Of a DNA stretch of 16,084 bases, positions 1 through 7,717 are shown piece by piece. Both the position numbers and the translations under genes were made by a program. Under the pieces are notes generated by a model that did not search any database, was not told the DNA's origin, and worked only from the letters and a program-made list of their open reading frames with translations. Where the stretch lies: positions 1-16,084 of the forward strand of contig JADJPG010000076.1 of the NCBI GenBank assembly GCA_016713365.1, written 5' to 3'. This DNA is from Verrucomicrobiota bacterium (GTDB lineage Bacteria; Verrucomicrobiota; Verrucomicrobiia; Limisphaerales; JADJPG01). The first letter of the stretch is position 1, and each line of letters starts with the position of its first letter.

Positions 1-1
1 G

Positions 2-130
2 TCGAACCACATTCAGGTGGTTTACGCGCCGAACGCGAAGGAAGCCCAGCGCGCGATGCGTATCAAGGCAGCCGCAATGGCGGAGCTGGGATTGGAAGTT
101 CATCTGTGCGGGAATGTGAACCTAGCCTGA
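2..130 (+). CDS. 3' end of an unidentified gene (partial)
   Basis: An open frame enters from the left edge and ends at the TGA at 128-130, giving 42 C-terminal residues (SNHIQVVYAPNAKEAQRAMR... to ...HLCGNVNLA). The mix of a short beta-like segment (HIQVVYA), an amphipathic helix rich in Ala/Lys/Arg and a final strand (GLEVHLCGNV) looks like genuine protein. The other two frames are less protein-like. I do not recognise the family. It converges on the acetyltransferase gene, with only 15 bases between the two stop codons. Confidence is limited by the short length. Confidence 0.55.
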   Translation, partial: SNHIQVVYAPNAKEAQRAMRIKAAAMAELGLEVHLCGNVNLA

Positions 131-145
131 AGTTGGGCCAGGGTT

Positions 146-721
146 TCAAAGCGCCTTGAACATTCGGACAACCGGCAGCGCCAATCCGTCGCGCATCGGT
201 ATTTCGTAACGTTCACTGACGGCGTATCCAAAGCCGCGGTAGAGCGGCTCTCCTGCGAGTGTAGCCACGATCTCGATGCGCCGGAAATCTGCCGCTCGAA
301 TCGCTTCCTCGCACTTCGTCATGATGGCGCGACCGATGCCGCTTCGCGCCCAGTCGGGATGCACGAAGAAGGCGCGAACGCGAGCGGCATCAATCGCGGG
401 GTCGAGCGCATTGTCGGCATCGGCGCGCGAAGCATCGCCACCGAAGAGCGATTGCCGCCGGCTCCATCCACCGCAGCCGACGATCTCGCCGCAGCGATCG
501 GCGACAAAGTAGGTGCCATCCGCGATGAGCTGCCGATCCACGCCGAAGACGGGTCCGAGTGCCGCTTCGATTTGGGCTTCGGTGTAGTAACTCCTCTGAA
601 GGACGCGCGCGGAATGGGGGATGAGCCATTCGAGTTGCGGAACGTCACCCATCTGCGCCAGCCGCAGCTGCCAGTCGGTATGGACGAATCCGTCGCCCAT
701 GCCGTTATTGTTTTCCGACAT
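146..721 (-). CDS. GNAT-family N-acetyltransferase
   Basis: Predicted cytoplasmic acetyltransferase of 191 aa that would transfer an acetyl group from acetyl-CoA to an amine; the substrate cannot be told. The core GNAT motif A is visible as VRAFFVHPDWARSGIGRAIM at about residues 114-133, where the strand V-R-A-F-F-V-H-P leads into the R-S-G-I-G-R-A pyrophosphate-binding loop. It is followed by a helix (CEEAIRAA) and the motif B strand/turn EPLYRGFGY with its typical tyrosine. Length fits a single-domain GNAT. It is the last gene of the minus-strand cluster. The ATG at 721 overlaps the upstream gene by 17 bases; an ATG at residue 8 (base 700) would begin 4 bases after that gene's stop. Neither start has a clear Shine-Dalgarno, so the start is ambiguous. 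Confidence 0.88.
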   Translation of the reverse strand: MSENNNGMGDGFVHTDWQLRLAQMGDVPQLEWLIPHSARVLQRSYYTEAQIEAALGPVFGVDRQLIADGTYFVADRCGEIVGCGGWSRRQSLFGGDASRADADNALDPAIDAARVRAFFVHPDWARSGIGRAIMTKCEEAIRAADFRRIEIVATLAGEPLYRGFGYAVSERYEIPMRDGLALPVVRMFKAL

Positions 722-1712
722 TCGTCAGCCAGCCCAACTTCGCGATGCGCGTGAATTCCGCCTGTACATTCGTGCCTTCGTAAAAGGAGAACCATCCACG
801 CAGCCGTTGGCTCTCGCCGGGCGCGCAGTTGGGGAACTTAGGATCGGAATGCAGGCACGGCACTGGTGGATTCGCCCAGGGTCGATCACACGGTTCCCAC
901 GCCGTGATGATCCAACGGTCGCCCGCGTCATTGCGAGCCGCGACGAACGGTTTCGCGAAAATCTTGTTGGCGTTGGTCAATGCGTTGAAGCCGATCGCGT
1001 TCTTCAACATCACACAGTTCTGCACCCGCAGATCCGAAAGGGCCGATGACGTGCCGTTGGTAAGCCAGAGCTCCATGCGCACGGCGTCGGGGCCAGGTAT
1101 GACGTTGGCGGCGTAGCTGATTCCATTCGGCAGACGCCGGGAGAGGGAGAGCGTTCCGTCGTCACGACGATCCCACTCTAGCGCCGGCAGCTTCACACCT
1201 TGTTTGTCGAAGATGGTCGGGATGTGCGTGTGCGCGAGATAAGTCAGGCCAAGGTTCGACCACAATGCTTCTGGCACATCCACGACCACGTAGCTCGCGT
1301 CATCCCATGGCGTGAACACGCTGACCTTGGTTTCGCGCTGCGGATCGATGGCTCCATCTAGAAAGCCGATGCGTGGATGGCGTCCGCCGGGGTAGGGGAG
1401 CGTCAGCAACGGTGCGGAACGTTCGCGCCTTGGACGTGTAGCAGCCGTGATGTTGAAGCGCTGCAAGGCAGAGGCGATCGCGTTTGTCTCCAGTCCGGTC
1501 GCGTTCCGAATCTCCTCCAGCGAGTAGCGATGGTGCCAGACCATGTTCTCCAACCAGTATTTTAGCTCCACGTCACTTTCCGGGCGGCGGGAGTTGGGTG
1601 CCTCCGCGGACCGGACGGTGATTGCCAGAGTCGCCAATGCCGCAAGTGCGACCAGCCAGGCGCGAATGGGTCCGCTGCGAAGGCGGAGCGCGGTTTGAGA
1701 TGATGGCTTCAT
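705..1712 (-). CDS. exported hypothetical protein
   Basis: 335 aa. The N-terminus has a basic stretch and then a hydrophobic run (AWLVALAALATLAITV), ending in A-E-A at about residue 38, consistent with a Sec signal peptide, so the protein is probably periplasmic or secreted. Next comes a short helical segment (ELKYWLENMVWHHRYSLEEI) that resembles a small helix-turn-helix-like or helical hairpin region. The rest is beta-rich, with many Trp, Pro and Asn-Gly turns (for example WDRRDDGTLSLSRRLPNGI and RMELWLTNGTSSALSDLRVQ). I do not recognise a named domain and assign no function. It lies 46 bases after the transglutaminase-like gene and overlaps the acetyltransferase start, so it is probably co-transcribed with both. 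Confidence 0.75.
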   Translation of the reverse strand: MKPSSQTALRLRSGPIRAWLVALAALATLAITVRSAEAPNSRRPESDVELKYWLENMVWHHRYSLEEIRNATGLETNAIASALQRFNITAATRPRRERSAPLLTLPYPGGRHPRIGFLDGAIDPQRETKVSVFTPWDDASYVVVDVPEALWSNLGLTYLAHTHIPTIFDKQGVKLPALEWDRRDDGTLSLSRRLPNGISYAANVIPGPDAVRMELWLTNGTSSALSDLRVQNCVMLKNAIGFNALTNANKIFAKPFVAARNDAGDRWIITAWEPCDRPWANPPVPCLHSDPKFPNCAPGESQRLRGWFSFYEGTNVQAEFTRIAKLGWLTNVGKQ

Positions 1713-1758
1713 GGTCGGATTATTGCGACGGAACGCGTGAGAGGTTATTTGGATTCCG

Positions 1759-2943
1759 CTACTCCTTCACATCCACTTCCGCGGTGGAGACCGGGCCTTT
1801 CACGCCGAATTGATTCACCGTGCGTGCTTCGAGGCGATTGCGCCCCGGATGTAACTCCCACGCGAAGTTGTCTTCTGTTTCTGCCCAGCCGCCGCGGTCG
1901 ATGCGCAGTTCGAACCGCGCGAAGTTCGGCGTGAGCGTCTTGAGGTTCACCGCGAGGTTGCCATCCTTCGCCACGAGTTGGAGGGCGGCCTGGCCGATGG
2001 GAAAGTAGGGCTCGCTCGCGGGATTCGCGGGCAACGTCCGCACGTGCCACTGGGTGCCGTCGCACAGCGAATCCTTTGTGATAAACATCTTCGCGTAGTC
2101 GTAACCGGAGCCCATCAGGTCCGTGTTCGGGATGTAACCAATGAACCCGTATTTATCGAGCTCGTCCGGCTCCACGGTCAGCTCGCCGAAGTTTGGAAAC
2201 TTGCCCAGCACGATCGGCAGATTCGCCTTGCGGTAGCGCTTCCGTTCCTTGCCGATGACGAACGTGAGGTTCGTTCCATTGCGGTAGAACCATTCCTGCC
2301 GAATTTCCCACGCGTTCAGCGGAACGCCGTTCGTCTTGATTGTCATGTTGCTCGTCGGGTCAAATATCACCCACTTGCGATGCTGGTTCGACCACATCTC
2401 GGTGACCGTGTGCTCAGTCGAGCCGCCGACCTTGTTCACGCCCTGATGACGGCGAAGCGCGAGCGAGCGATTTACCCAGCCGAGACTCGCCGCCGCCGAC
2501 ACGAGCACCTCCGCATACTGCGCGCAGAAGAACGTGTGCCCCTCGCCGACCGCGCCGAGAATAGCGAGTGCGCCGTGACAATTCGTGGAGGGGCGGCCGA
2601 ACTTCTTGAACTGCCGATGAGTCCAGTCCATCATCAGCACCTGTCGCTCGAACTCGTCCTGGCCCGGCTTGACGACGGCTTCCAATCCGTGTCGTTCGCG
2701 CAGTTCCTTGAGCTTTGGATTCTCGAAGGAATCAAACTTGAAGCGCTTCGTGAACTCGCTCTCCACAAATGGCAGTGTCTCCAACCGTCGGACGGTGGCC
2801 TTGCGGCTGTTAAAGTCAACTGTGTCGCCGGACTTCAATGGCTCGTTCGCGGCGTGTGCGCTGGCAGCGAACAATAGTGCGGTGAGAAACGACATCAGTT
2901 TCCGGTGGCTGGTGCGATTTCGGATGAGCATCGGAAAATTCAT
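1759..2943 (-). CDS. exported transglutaminase-like (papain-fold) protein
   Basis: 394 aa from the chosen start. Residues 1-31 form a signal peptide (MSFLTALLFAASAHA), so it acts outside the cytoplasm. The transglutaminase-like catalytic triad is visible in order: Cys140 in EGHTFFCAQYAEVL, His178 in STEHTVTEMW and Asp195 in KWVIFDPTSN. Such domains are cysteine-peptidase or amide-processing folds; the substrate is unknown. The C-terminal 80 or so residues (FARFELRIDRGGWAETEDNF onward to PVSTAEVDV) look like an immunoglobulin-like beta-sandwich. The open frame reaches back to 3015, but that would overlap the CotH gene by 38 bases and put 24 polar residues before the signal peptide, so the ATG at 2943 is preferred; an internal ATG at 2895 is also possible. 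Its adjacency to CotH suggests joint action on extracellular protein, which is inference. Confidence 0.85.
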   Translation of the reverse strand: MNFPMLIRNRTSHRKLMSFLTALLFAASAHAANEPLKSGDTVDFNSRKATVRRLETLPFVESEFTKRFKFDSFENPKLKELRERHGLEAVVKPGQDEFERQVLMMDWTHRQFKKFGRPSTNCHGALAILGAVGEGHTFFCAQYAEVLVSAAASLGWVNRSLALRRHQGVNKVGGSTEHTVTEMWSNQHRKWVIFDPTSNMTIKTNGVPLNAWEIRQEWFYRNGTNLTFVIGKERKRYRKANLPIVLGKFPNFGELTVEPDELDKYGFIGYIPNTDLMGSGYDYAKMFITKDSLCDGTQWHVRTLPANPASEPYFPIGQAALQLVAKDGNLAVNLKTLTPNFARFELRIDRGGWAETEDNFAWELHPGRNRLEARTVNQFGVKGPVSTAEVDVKE

Positions 2944-2977
2944 GAATCGTTGTCGTCTGGTTCGGGTGGTTTGAAAT

Positions 2978-4228
2978 TTATCGAGTCGTACTGGTGCGTT
3001 GGGCGATGGCGACATCCAGCCACTTCAATCGCGCCGTCACCCATTCCCGGATCTCGGCCACGTCTTCCTCGAAGGTCAGCTGGTCGGGATACGGCCCGGT
3101 GCGCGTCTGCCAGCGAAGCTCGTTGCGTTTTGCGGCGTCGCCGAGCGTCTGCACGTTGTCGTCGATCATTCGGTGAATGGTCTGCTCGGAAAATTCCTTC
3201 TGGCGAAGTGTGCGCCAGCGCGCCGCGAACTTGGCGCGATACGTCGGGTCCCGCAGCAAGCGCTCAAACAAATGGTTCGTAACCCACTCCGTCGGCTCGA
3301 CGCGCGTGGCGTTCCAGTGGCGCCCGAAGGTCGCATCGTAATCCCACGGCACGAAAAAGAAGCGCGGCTTGGGCACGTCCGCCGTCGGTGCGTTACGGGC
3401 GAAGATGAGATTCTTGTCATCGCCATCCATGTTGCTCGTCAGCAGGAGGAGCAGGTGGAAATCAATGGTGTTGTCCAGATCCAGCCGTGAGGCGATTCCA
3501 TTGGATGGGTTGAAGAAGTCTGCGTCGGGTGCCCGGCTCGCGAACCGGCTGAATTGATCCAGCGGACCCCAGTAGGCCAGCGCGAGAGGATCAGGTTCGC
3601 GCTGCTCGAACGCTGCGTGGCCCGGACGATCGAATCCCGCGCCGTGATCCTCGGCCTTGTAGATGCACGCATGCGCCGTGGCATTGCTGTCGAAGCGTTG
3701 CAGTTCGAGCAGCGCGCGATCGACGCGTTCCATCAGCAGGAAGGCGCCGCGATAACGGCCGTTTAGGTTTACCTCCACGAAACGGCTGGCCACGGCGAAG
3801 CGTTTCTGGCCGTTCGATGCCAGTGAACGAAATAGGTCGTAGGAAAGCTTGTGACGCATGAGCGAGCGATCCACGAAGGCGGCGTTGAGCACCCACTGTG
3901 AACTTTCTCGCATTCCCAGCCAGCGCACCGGTTGGTCCAGTGTGAAGGCGAAGGACTTTTTCGAGTACATCTGGGAACTCGCGCCGTGGATGCGGACGAC
4001 GCCGGAGAGAACTCCCGTCGAGTTGTTGGAGGTATTTGGCGGATACGTGATCCGGACGGAGCAGGGGACTTTGCGGTCGGAGACGATCTGTTCCTTCGCC
4101 TCCAGATGCAGGATGGGCAGGTTGGGAGTGAAGTTGGTGAAACTGATGGCGGGTCGGACGGCTTCGGCTCCGCGCGAGATCATCGCGGCGAAGGCAAGAG
4201 CCAGAGAAATGATCCAATGATTTCTCAT
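2978..4228 (-). CDS. CotH-family (spore-coat-kinase-like) exported protein
   Basis: 416 aa. Signal peptide MRNHWIISLALAFAAMISRG, with cleavage near GAEA. The CotH signature blocks are seen in order: a beta segment with VRIHGASSQMYSKKSFAF (78-95), the block SSQWVLNAAFVDRSLMRHKL (109-128), YRGAFLLMERVDR (159-171), the metal/ATP-site-like block SNMDGDDKNLIFAR (265-278) and FFFVPWDYDATFG (290-302). Bacillus CotH phosphorylates coat proteins with an atypical kinase fold; many bacterial homologues are exported and uncharacterised, so activity here is only inferred. The ATG at 4228 is preferred because AGGA lies five bases before it and the signal peptide begins at once; the frame is open to 4267. 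It follows the GH13 gene by 93 bases and precedes the transglutaminase-like gene by 34 bases. Confidence 0.88.
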   Translation of the reverse strand: MRNHWIISLALAFAAMISRGAEAVRPAISFTNFTPNLPILHLEAKEQIVSDRKVPCSVRITYPPNTSNNSTGVLSGVVRIHGASSQMYSKKSFAFTLDQPVRWLGMRESSQWVLNAAFVDRSLMRHKLSYDLFRSLASNGQKRFAVASRFVEVNLNGRYRGAFLLMERVDRALLELQRFDSNATAHACIYKAEDHGAGFDRPGHAAFEQREPDPLALAYWGPLDQFSRFASRAPDADFFNPSNGIASRLDLDNTIDFHLLLLLTSNMDGDDKNLIFARNAPTADVPKPRFFFVPWDYDATFGRHWNATRVEPTEWVTNHLFERLLRDPTYRAKFAARWRTLRQKEFSEQTIHRMIDDNVQTLGDAAKRNELRWQTRTGPYPDQLTFEEDVAEIREWVTARLKWLDVAIAQRTSTTR

Positions 4229-4321
4229 CGCGGTCCTAAGCGTAACAAAGGTCTTAAGGAATGCCATCAGCGATGTTGTCAGACGACGTTTCTCATCCCG
4301 ATTCCCCGTGACGGACGGCGT

Positions 4322-5572
4322 CTACTCGTCAGCGGTGTTCTTCGCCATCGCCCTCTGTCGCTGCTTTCGGGTGCGAATGAGTTTCTGGTAAAACTCAAAC
4401 ATCGCGCGGTCCGGGTTCTTCCACGGCATCATCTGGCGTGCGACCAAATCCCCATACGGACCTTGCAACGGCTTCGACTGCGACATGCCCGCCTCCGTGC
4501 CGTAGTAGATGATGGGCGGCTGCGTCTGACGAAACTGAATCTCCGCCGCCTGTCGCAGACGCGCCTTGTTGTCCCGCGCTTCGAAGAGGAAGCGGTCCAT
4601 GTCGTGGTTGTCGAGGAACGATGGCAGGCAGGTCTCCGACGGAAAACTCAGGTAGTGTTTATCGAGCTTCCGCTGAATGGCGGGAGCGGAGAGCGGCTTT
4701 CGGGCATGGGCCACGTGCCGTTTCATTAGGCCCTGGAACTCGAAGTCCAAAATGCCATCGAATACGCCGACGTATTCGCGCATCACATCAGCCGCCACCG
4801 AATGACCGCGCTTAGCATTCTGCAAATGGCGGCGTTTGTGGGGTAGTTCGAGAGTGACGAGATGAGCTGGACCTACTCCGGTGAAGAGGGCTTCGCCCAT
4901 GAGGAACGCTGTGGGGTGACGTTGCTTGATGGCGATTTGGAATTCGCGCCAGAAATCCAGCGACGGCCCGAGGACGTGGTCGAGACGAAAGCCGTCCGCA
5001 CCGAGGTCCAGCCATTTCAACGCGCACTGGATGATATACCGACGGGCCTCCGGATGATCGAGGTTCAGCTTCGGCAGTTCCGTGACATCGAGGAAACAGC
5101 GATAGCCTCCGCGGCGATTGAAGAAGAACCAGTCGCGATAACGGCTCCGTGGAGAGCGCTGCGCATCGAGGAAGAAGGGATGCGTGCGATGAACATGATT
5201 TGGAACCCAGTCGAGCAGGATTCTGAAATCTGGTTTCGCGGCGCGCAGTAATTCGAGGAAGGCTGGCATCCCGCCGAAACGTGGCTCGACGTCCTCAAAG
5301 TTCGTCACGTGATATCCGTGATAACCGGCGGTGCAGTTGATGGGCGAAAGCCAGAGGGTGTTGACGCCGAGGCGGCGTAGGTAGCTGAGGCTTTCGGTGA
5401 CGCCCTGCAAATTACCGCCGCAGAACTCTGGCTGAGTGGGATCGCCGGTCAATGGGGATTTACCGCCGCGTCGGAAGCGATCCACGAGAATGTGATAGAT
5501 GATCGCATCACGCCACCATGGCTGCGATGTCGCGGCGGGCGAACTACGATGGCGCGGGGCCGGATCTTTCAT
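4322..5572 (-). CDS. GH13-family alpha-amylase-type glycosidase, no C-terminal domain
   Basis: 416 aa, no signal peptide, predicted cytoplasmic. It would hydrolyse or transfer alpha-glucosidic bonds in maltodextrin, starch or related glucans. All four conserved regions are present: I DWVPNH (121-126); II GFRLDHVLG (194-202) with nucleophile Asp198; III FLMGEALF with acid/base Glu227; IV FLDNHDMDR with His323 and Asp324. The barrel opens with DAIIYHILVDRFRRG (22-36), with the early block GGNLQGVTESLSYLRRLGVN typical of neopullulanase/cyclomaltodextrinase-type members. The protein stops just after the FYQKLIRTRKQRQRA helix that normally leads into beta domain C, and only 93 bases separate it from the next gene, so domain C is absent. 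Subfamily and exact substrate are uncertain. Its start lies 7 bases after the stop of the upstream membrane-protein gene, suggesting translational coupling. Confidence 0.93.
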   Translation of the reverse strand: MKDPAPRHRSSPAATSQPWWRDAIIYHILVDRFRRGGKSPLTGDPTQPEFCGGNLQGVTESLSYLRRLGVNTLWLSPINCTAGYHGYHVTNFEDVEPRFGGMPAFLELLRAAKPDFRILLDWVPNHVHRTHPFFLDAQRSPRSRYRDWFFFNRRGGYRCFLDVTELPKLNLDHPEARRYIIQCALKWLDLGADGFRLDHVLGPSLDFWREFQIAIKQRHPTAFLMGEALFTGVGPAHLVTLELPHKRRHLQNAKRGHSVAADVMREYVGVFDGILDFEFQGLMKRHVAHARKPLSAPAIQRKLDKHYLSFPSETCLPSFLDNHDMDRFLFEARDNKARLRQAAEIQFRQTQPPIIYYGTEAGMSQSKPLQGPYGDLVARQMMPWKNPDRAMFEFYQKLIRTRKQRQRAMAKNTADE

Positions 5573-5579
5573 TTGGTGC

Positions 5580-6179
5580 TCACGTTTGATCCGGGAGCGC
5601 GAGGGAGATGTCGGCGAGTTGGAGTTTTCTGAACTCCTTTCGTTTGTTGCTCAAGAACTCAAGGAGTTCCTTTTCCTTCGACGACTCAATTTTCTCCAAG
5701 CCCTCAAGGAACGAACAGCGCCAGTGAAATAAATCGACTCCGATACGACAGCAACGATCGAATCGGATGCCGGGTTTTATGATGGAATTGACGACGGTCA
5801 GAACGGCGAGAATCAGGCTCATCAACGGCACTTTTCCTTGCAGCCAGCTCACCGAAGGATCGAGCGTGGCGTCCTCGGAGGCATTCGCCATAAAAGCGAT
5901 CAACGCGCTGATGATGGGGATCGCAAATAGGAGGAAGTAGCCGACGTATTTGTATATCCAGATCTTTTTTCGGATATTGCGTTCACTGTAGTCAAACGAA
6001 CCAACCAGTTCGTTAAGTACCGGAAGTTCATTTTCGTATTTCTTTCTTACCAGAAGTTCTCCGGCTTGCTGACCCAGTTTGCTGGCGGGCGGGAGTGGAC
6101 ATCCCAAACATTTACAAGCAAAGCGGCGGGGCCAGCAGTGCGATTGGCTGGGCGTCTCACCTGGAGTGTTCGTTTTCAT
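5580..6179 (-). CDS. two-helix membrane protein resembling SLATT/DUF4231
   Basis: 199 aa from the ATG at 6179; the frame is open to an ATG at 6296 (238 aa), but the extra part is Pro/Arg/Ser-rich and unlike folded protein. An amphipathic charged helix (YSERNIRKKIWIYKY) leads into transmembrane helix 1 (VGYFLLFAIPIISALIAFMA), a short loop, then helix 2 (VPLMSLILAVLTVVNSIIKP). A cytosolic helical tail rich in Lys/Glu follows (KEKELLEFLSNKRKEFRKL). This order (helix, 2 TM, then an R-x-x-x-x-x-x-W-type helix, here FDRCCRIGVDLFHWRCSFLE) resembles SLATT/DUF4231 two-TM domains, some of which serve as membrane effectors in nucleotide-signalling defence systems. No nucleotide cyclase or SLOG partner is present here, so a defence role is not supported. 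A Cys cluster (CKCLGC) lies near the N-terminus. Confidence 0.65.
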   Translation of the reverse strand: MKTNTPGETPSQSHCWPRRFACKCLGCPLPPASKLGQQAGELLVRKKYENELPVLNELVGSFDYSERNIRKKIWIYKYVGYFLLFAIPIISALIAFMANASEDATLDPSVSWLQGKVPLMSLILAVLTVVNSIIKPGIRFDRCCRIGVDLFHWRCSFLEGLEKIESSKEKELLEFLSNKRKEFRKLQLADISLALPDQT

Positions 6180-6385
6180 TCGGTTGGTTTGGGTGTCATT
6201 CAGAGCGCGGCTACGTGGGCTGGTGCGCGGCGTCGGGCTGGCGCCAGCTGCAAGGGGTTTGATGCCGAATGACCACTGAGCTTTGAATACCGACATAAAC
6301 CGACAGTGTCGAGCCGGGGTTTGGTCGACCCTCGTGGCGAGGCGTTATCTGGACGTTGCGACTCATCTGCGATATACAATGATGC

Positions 6386-7702
6386 ATGTCGCCCGGTCGT
6401 CTCTTTCTTGCGCTGATCCCGCTCATGCCAGTCTTCCTGCAGGCGGGCGGCGTCTACTGGACCGACCGCGGTGCGAGTCAGTTGAAGCGGATGAACTTCG
6501 ACGGGTCGAATCTTCAGACGATCTTGCTCAGCGGATCCGTGACCTCGCCCGGCCGCAACCTTCGCGGGCTGGCGGTGGACAATGTGAGCAACCGGATCTT
6601 TTGGGCGGACAACGGCGCGGATCGTTTGCTGCGCGCCAATCTTGACGGCTCAGGCAGCGTCATTCTCCACACGATTACGGGCGGAAACTCCTTCCCGGCT
6701 GACGTGCGGATGGATTTCGCCAACCAGCAACTTTACTGGTGCGATCAAACCCGCCTTCGCATCCAACGCTCGACGTTCGACGGCACCGCTGTGACGGACG
6801 TCATCACCAACGCTGCGGCCAGCGGTCCCTATTTCATGGATCTGGACGTGCCCGAAGGAAAGATATACTGGGGCGACTTCAGCGGCGGCTCCATCTTCCG
6901 CGCGAACCTGGACGGCTCGCAGCGCGAAACGTTGCTCACTGGCAACAACACTCGCGGCGTGCGCATCGATCCCCGCGAGCGCATGCTCTACTGGATTAAT
7001 CGCGACGACAAAAAAGTGCATCGCTGTCCGCTCGCGGCGTTTGAAGGCGGAACTATCCCGCTCACCCATCCGGCAGTCCAGACGCTCTACACGAATCTCG
7101 ACACGCCCCATGGACTGACGCTCGACATTCCGGCGCGCAAGATTTACTGGGCCGACACCGGGACGAATCCCGGCAACGGCACGGGCGGGCAGTCGATCTG
7201 CCGCGGAGATTTCGATGGCAGCACGCCGTTGGAAATTCTCGCCACCGGATCGGAGCCGTGGGATGTAGACCTCGATCTCCGTTGTGCCAGCTACACGGAA
7301 TGGGTCCAGCGGTGTTTCCGTCGCGATGCGTCCGTCGATCAAATTGCGCCTGAGGCCGATCCAGATGGCGACGGAGTTCCCAATGCCGTGGAATACGCAT
7401 TCGACTTGTCGCCGATGCACGCGGACCAATTGAAGCTGGCCACACTCTTTGTCCGGGTGACGCCGGGAGTCAGTGACGACCAGCAGGCGGTGATTTATTT
7501 GCGACGCAGCGGTGTCAGTGATCTCAAATACAACGTGCAGGTTTCGACGAACCTTCTGCAATGGAGCGATGGAGAGACAGTCGAGGCATCGGTCGCGCCT
7601 GGGCCTGACGGAACCGAATTAGTTCTTAGCTCCTCGATTCATACCCTCATGACACGTTCGAATCACTTCATGCGCGTGCAAGTGCAGCTCGCCCCGCAGT
7701 GA
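6386..7702 (+). CDS. exported YWTD (LDL-receptor class B) beta-propeller protein
   Basis: 438 aa. Signal peptide MSPGRLFLALIPLMPVFLQA. Six propeller blades carry YWTD-like motifs followed by x(8-10)-R-x-N/F-D-G: VYWTDRGASQLKRMNFDG (23-40), IFWADNGADRLLRANLDG (71-88), LYWCDQTRLRIQRSTFDG (116-133), IYWGDFSGGSIFRANLDG (160-177), LYWINRDDKKVHRC (201-214) and IYWADTG (253-259). After the propeller, DPDGDGVPNAVEYAFDLSP (325-343) is an EF-hand/thrombospondin-type-3-like calcium loop, and the tail (VIYLRRSGVSDLKYNVQVST...NLLQWSDG) is the beta-domain often found at the C-terminus of large exported Verrucomicrobia proteins. Probably an extracellular binding protein; the ligand is unknown. The start is the last of three clustered ATGs (6379, 6382, 6386), the only one in frame. 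It diverges from the minus-strand cluster across about 200 bases. Confidence 0.9.
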   Translation: MSPGRLFLALIPLMPVFLQAGGVYWTDRGASQLKRMNFDGSNLQTILLSGSVTSPGRNLRGLAVDNVSNRIFWADNGADRLLRANLDGSGSVILHTITGGNSFPADVRMDFANQQLYWCDQTRLRIQRSTFDGTAVTDVITNAAASGPYFMDLDVPEGKIYWGDFSGGSIFRANLDGSQRETLLTGNNTRGVRIDPRERMLYWINRDDKKVHRCPLAAFEGGTIPLTHPAVQTLYTNLDTPHGLTLDIPARKIYWADTGTNPGNGTGGQSICRGDFDGSTPLEILATGSEPWDVDLDLRCASYTEWVQRCFRRDASVDQIAPEADPDGDGVPNAVEYAFDLSPMHADQLKLATLFVRVTPGVSDDQQAVIYLRRSGVSDLKYNVQVSTNLLQWSDGETVEASVAPGPDGTELVLSSSIHTLMTRSNHFMRVQVQLAPQ

Positions 7703-7717
7703 ACGCGGAGGAGAAAA

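Noticed and set aside
5580..6179. Defence-system effector role for the SLATT-like protein
   Set aside because: No nucleotide cyclase, SLOG, TIR or other sensor gene is adjacent; the neighbours are metabolic and exported proteins.
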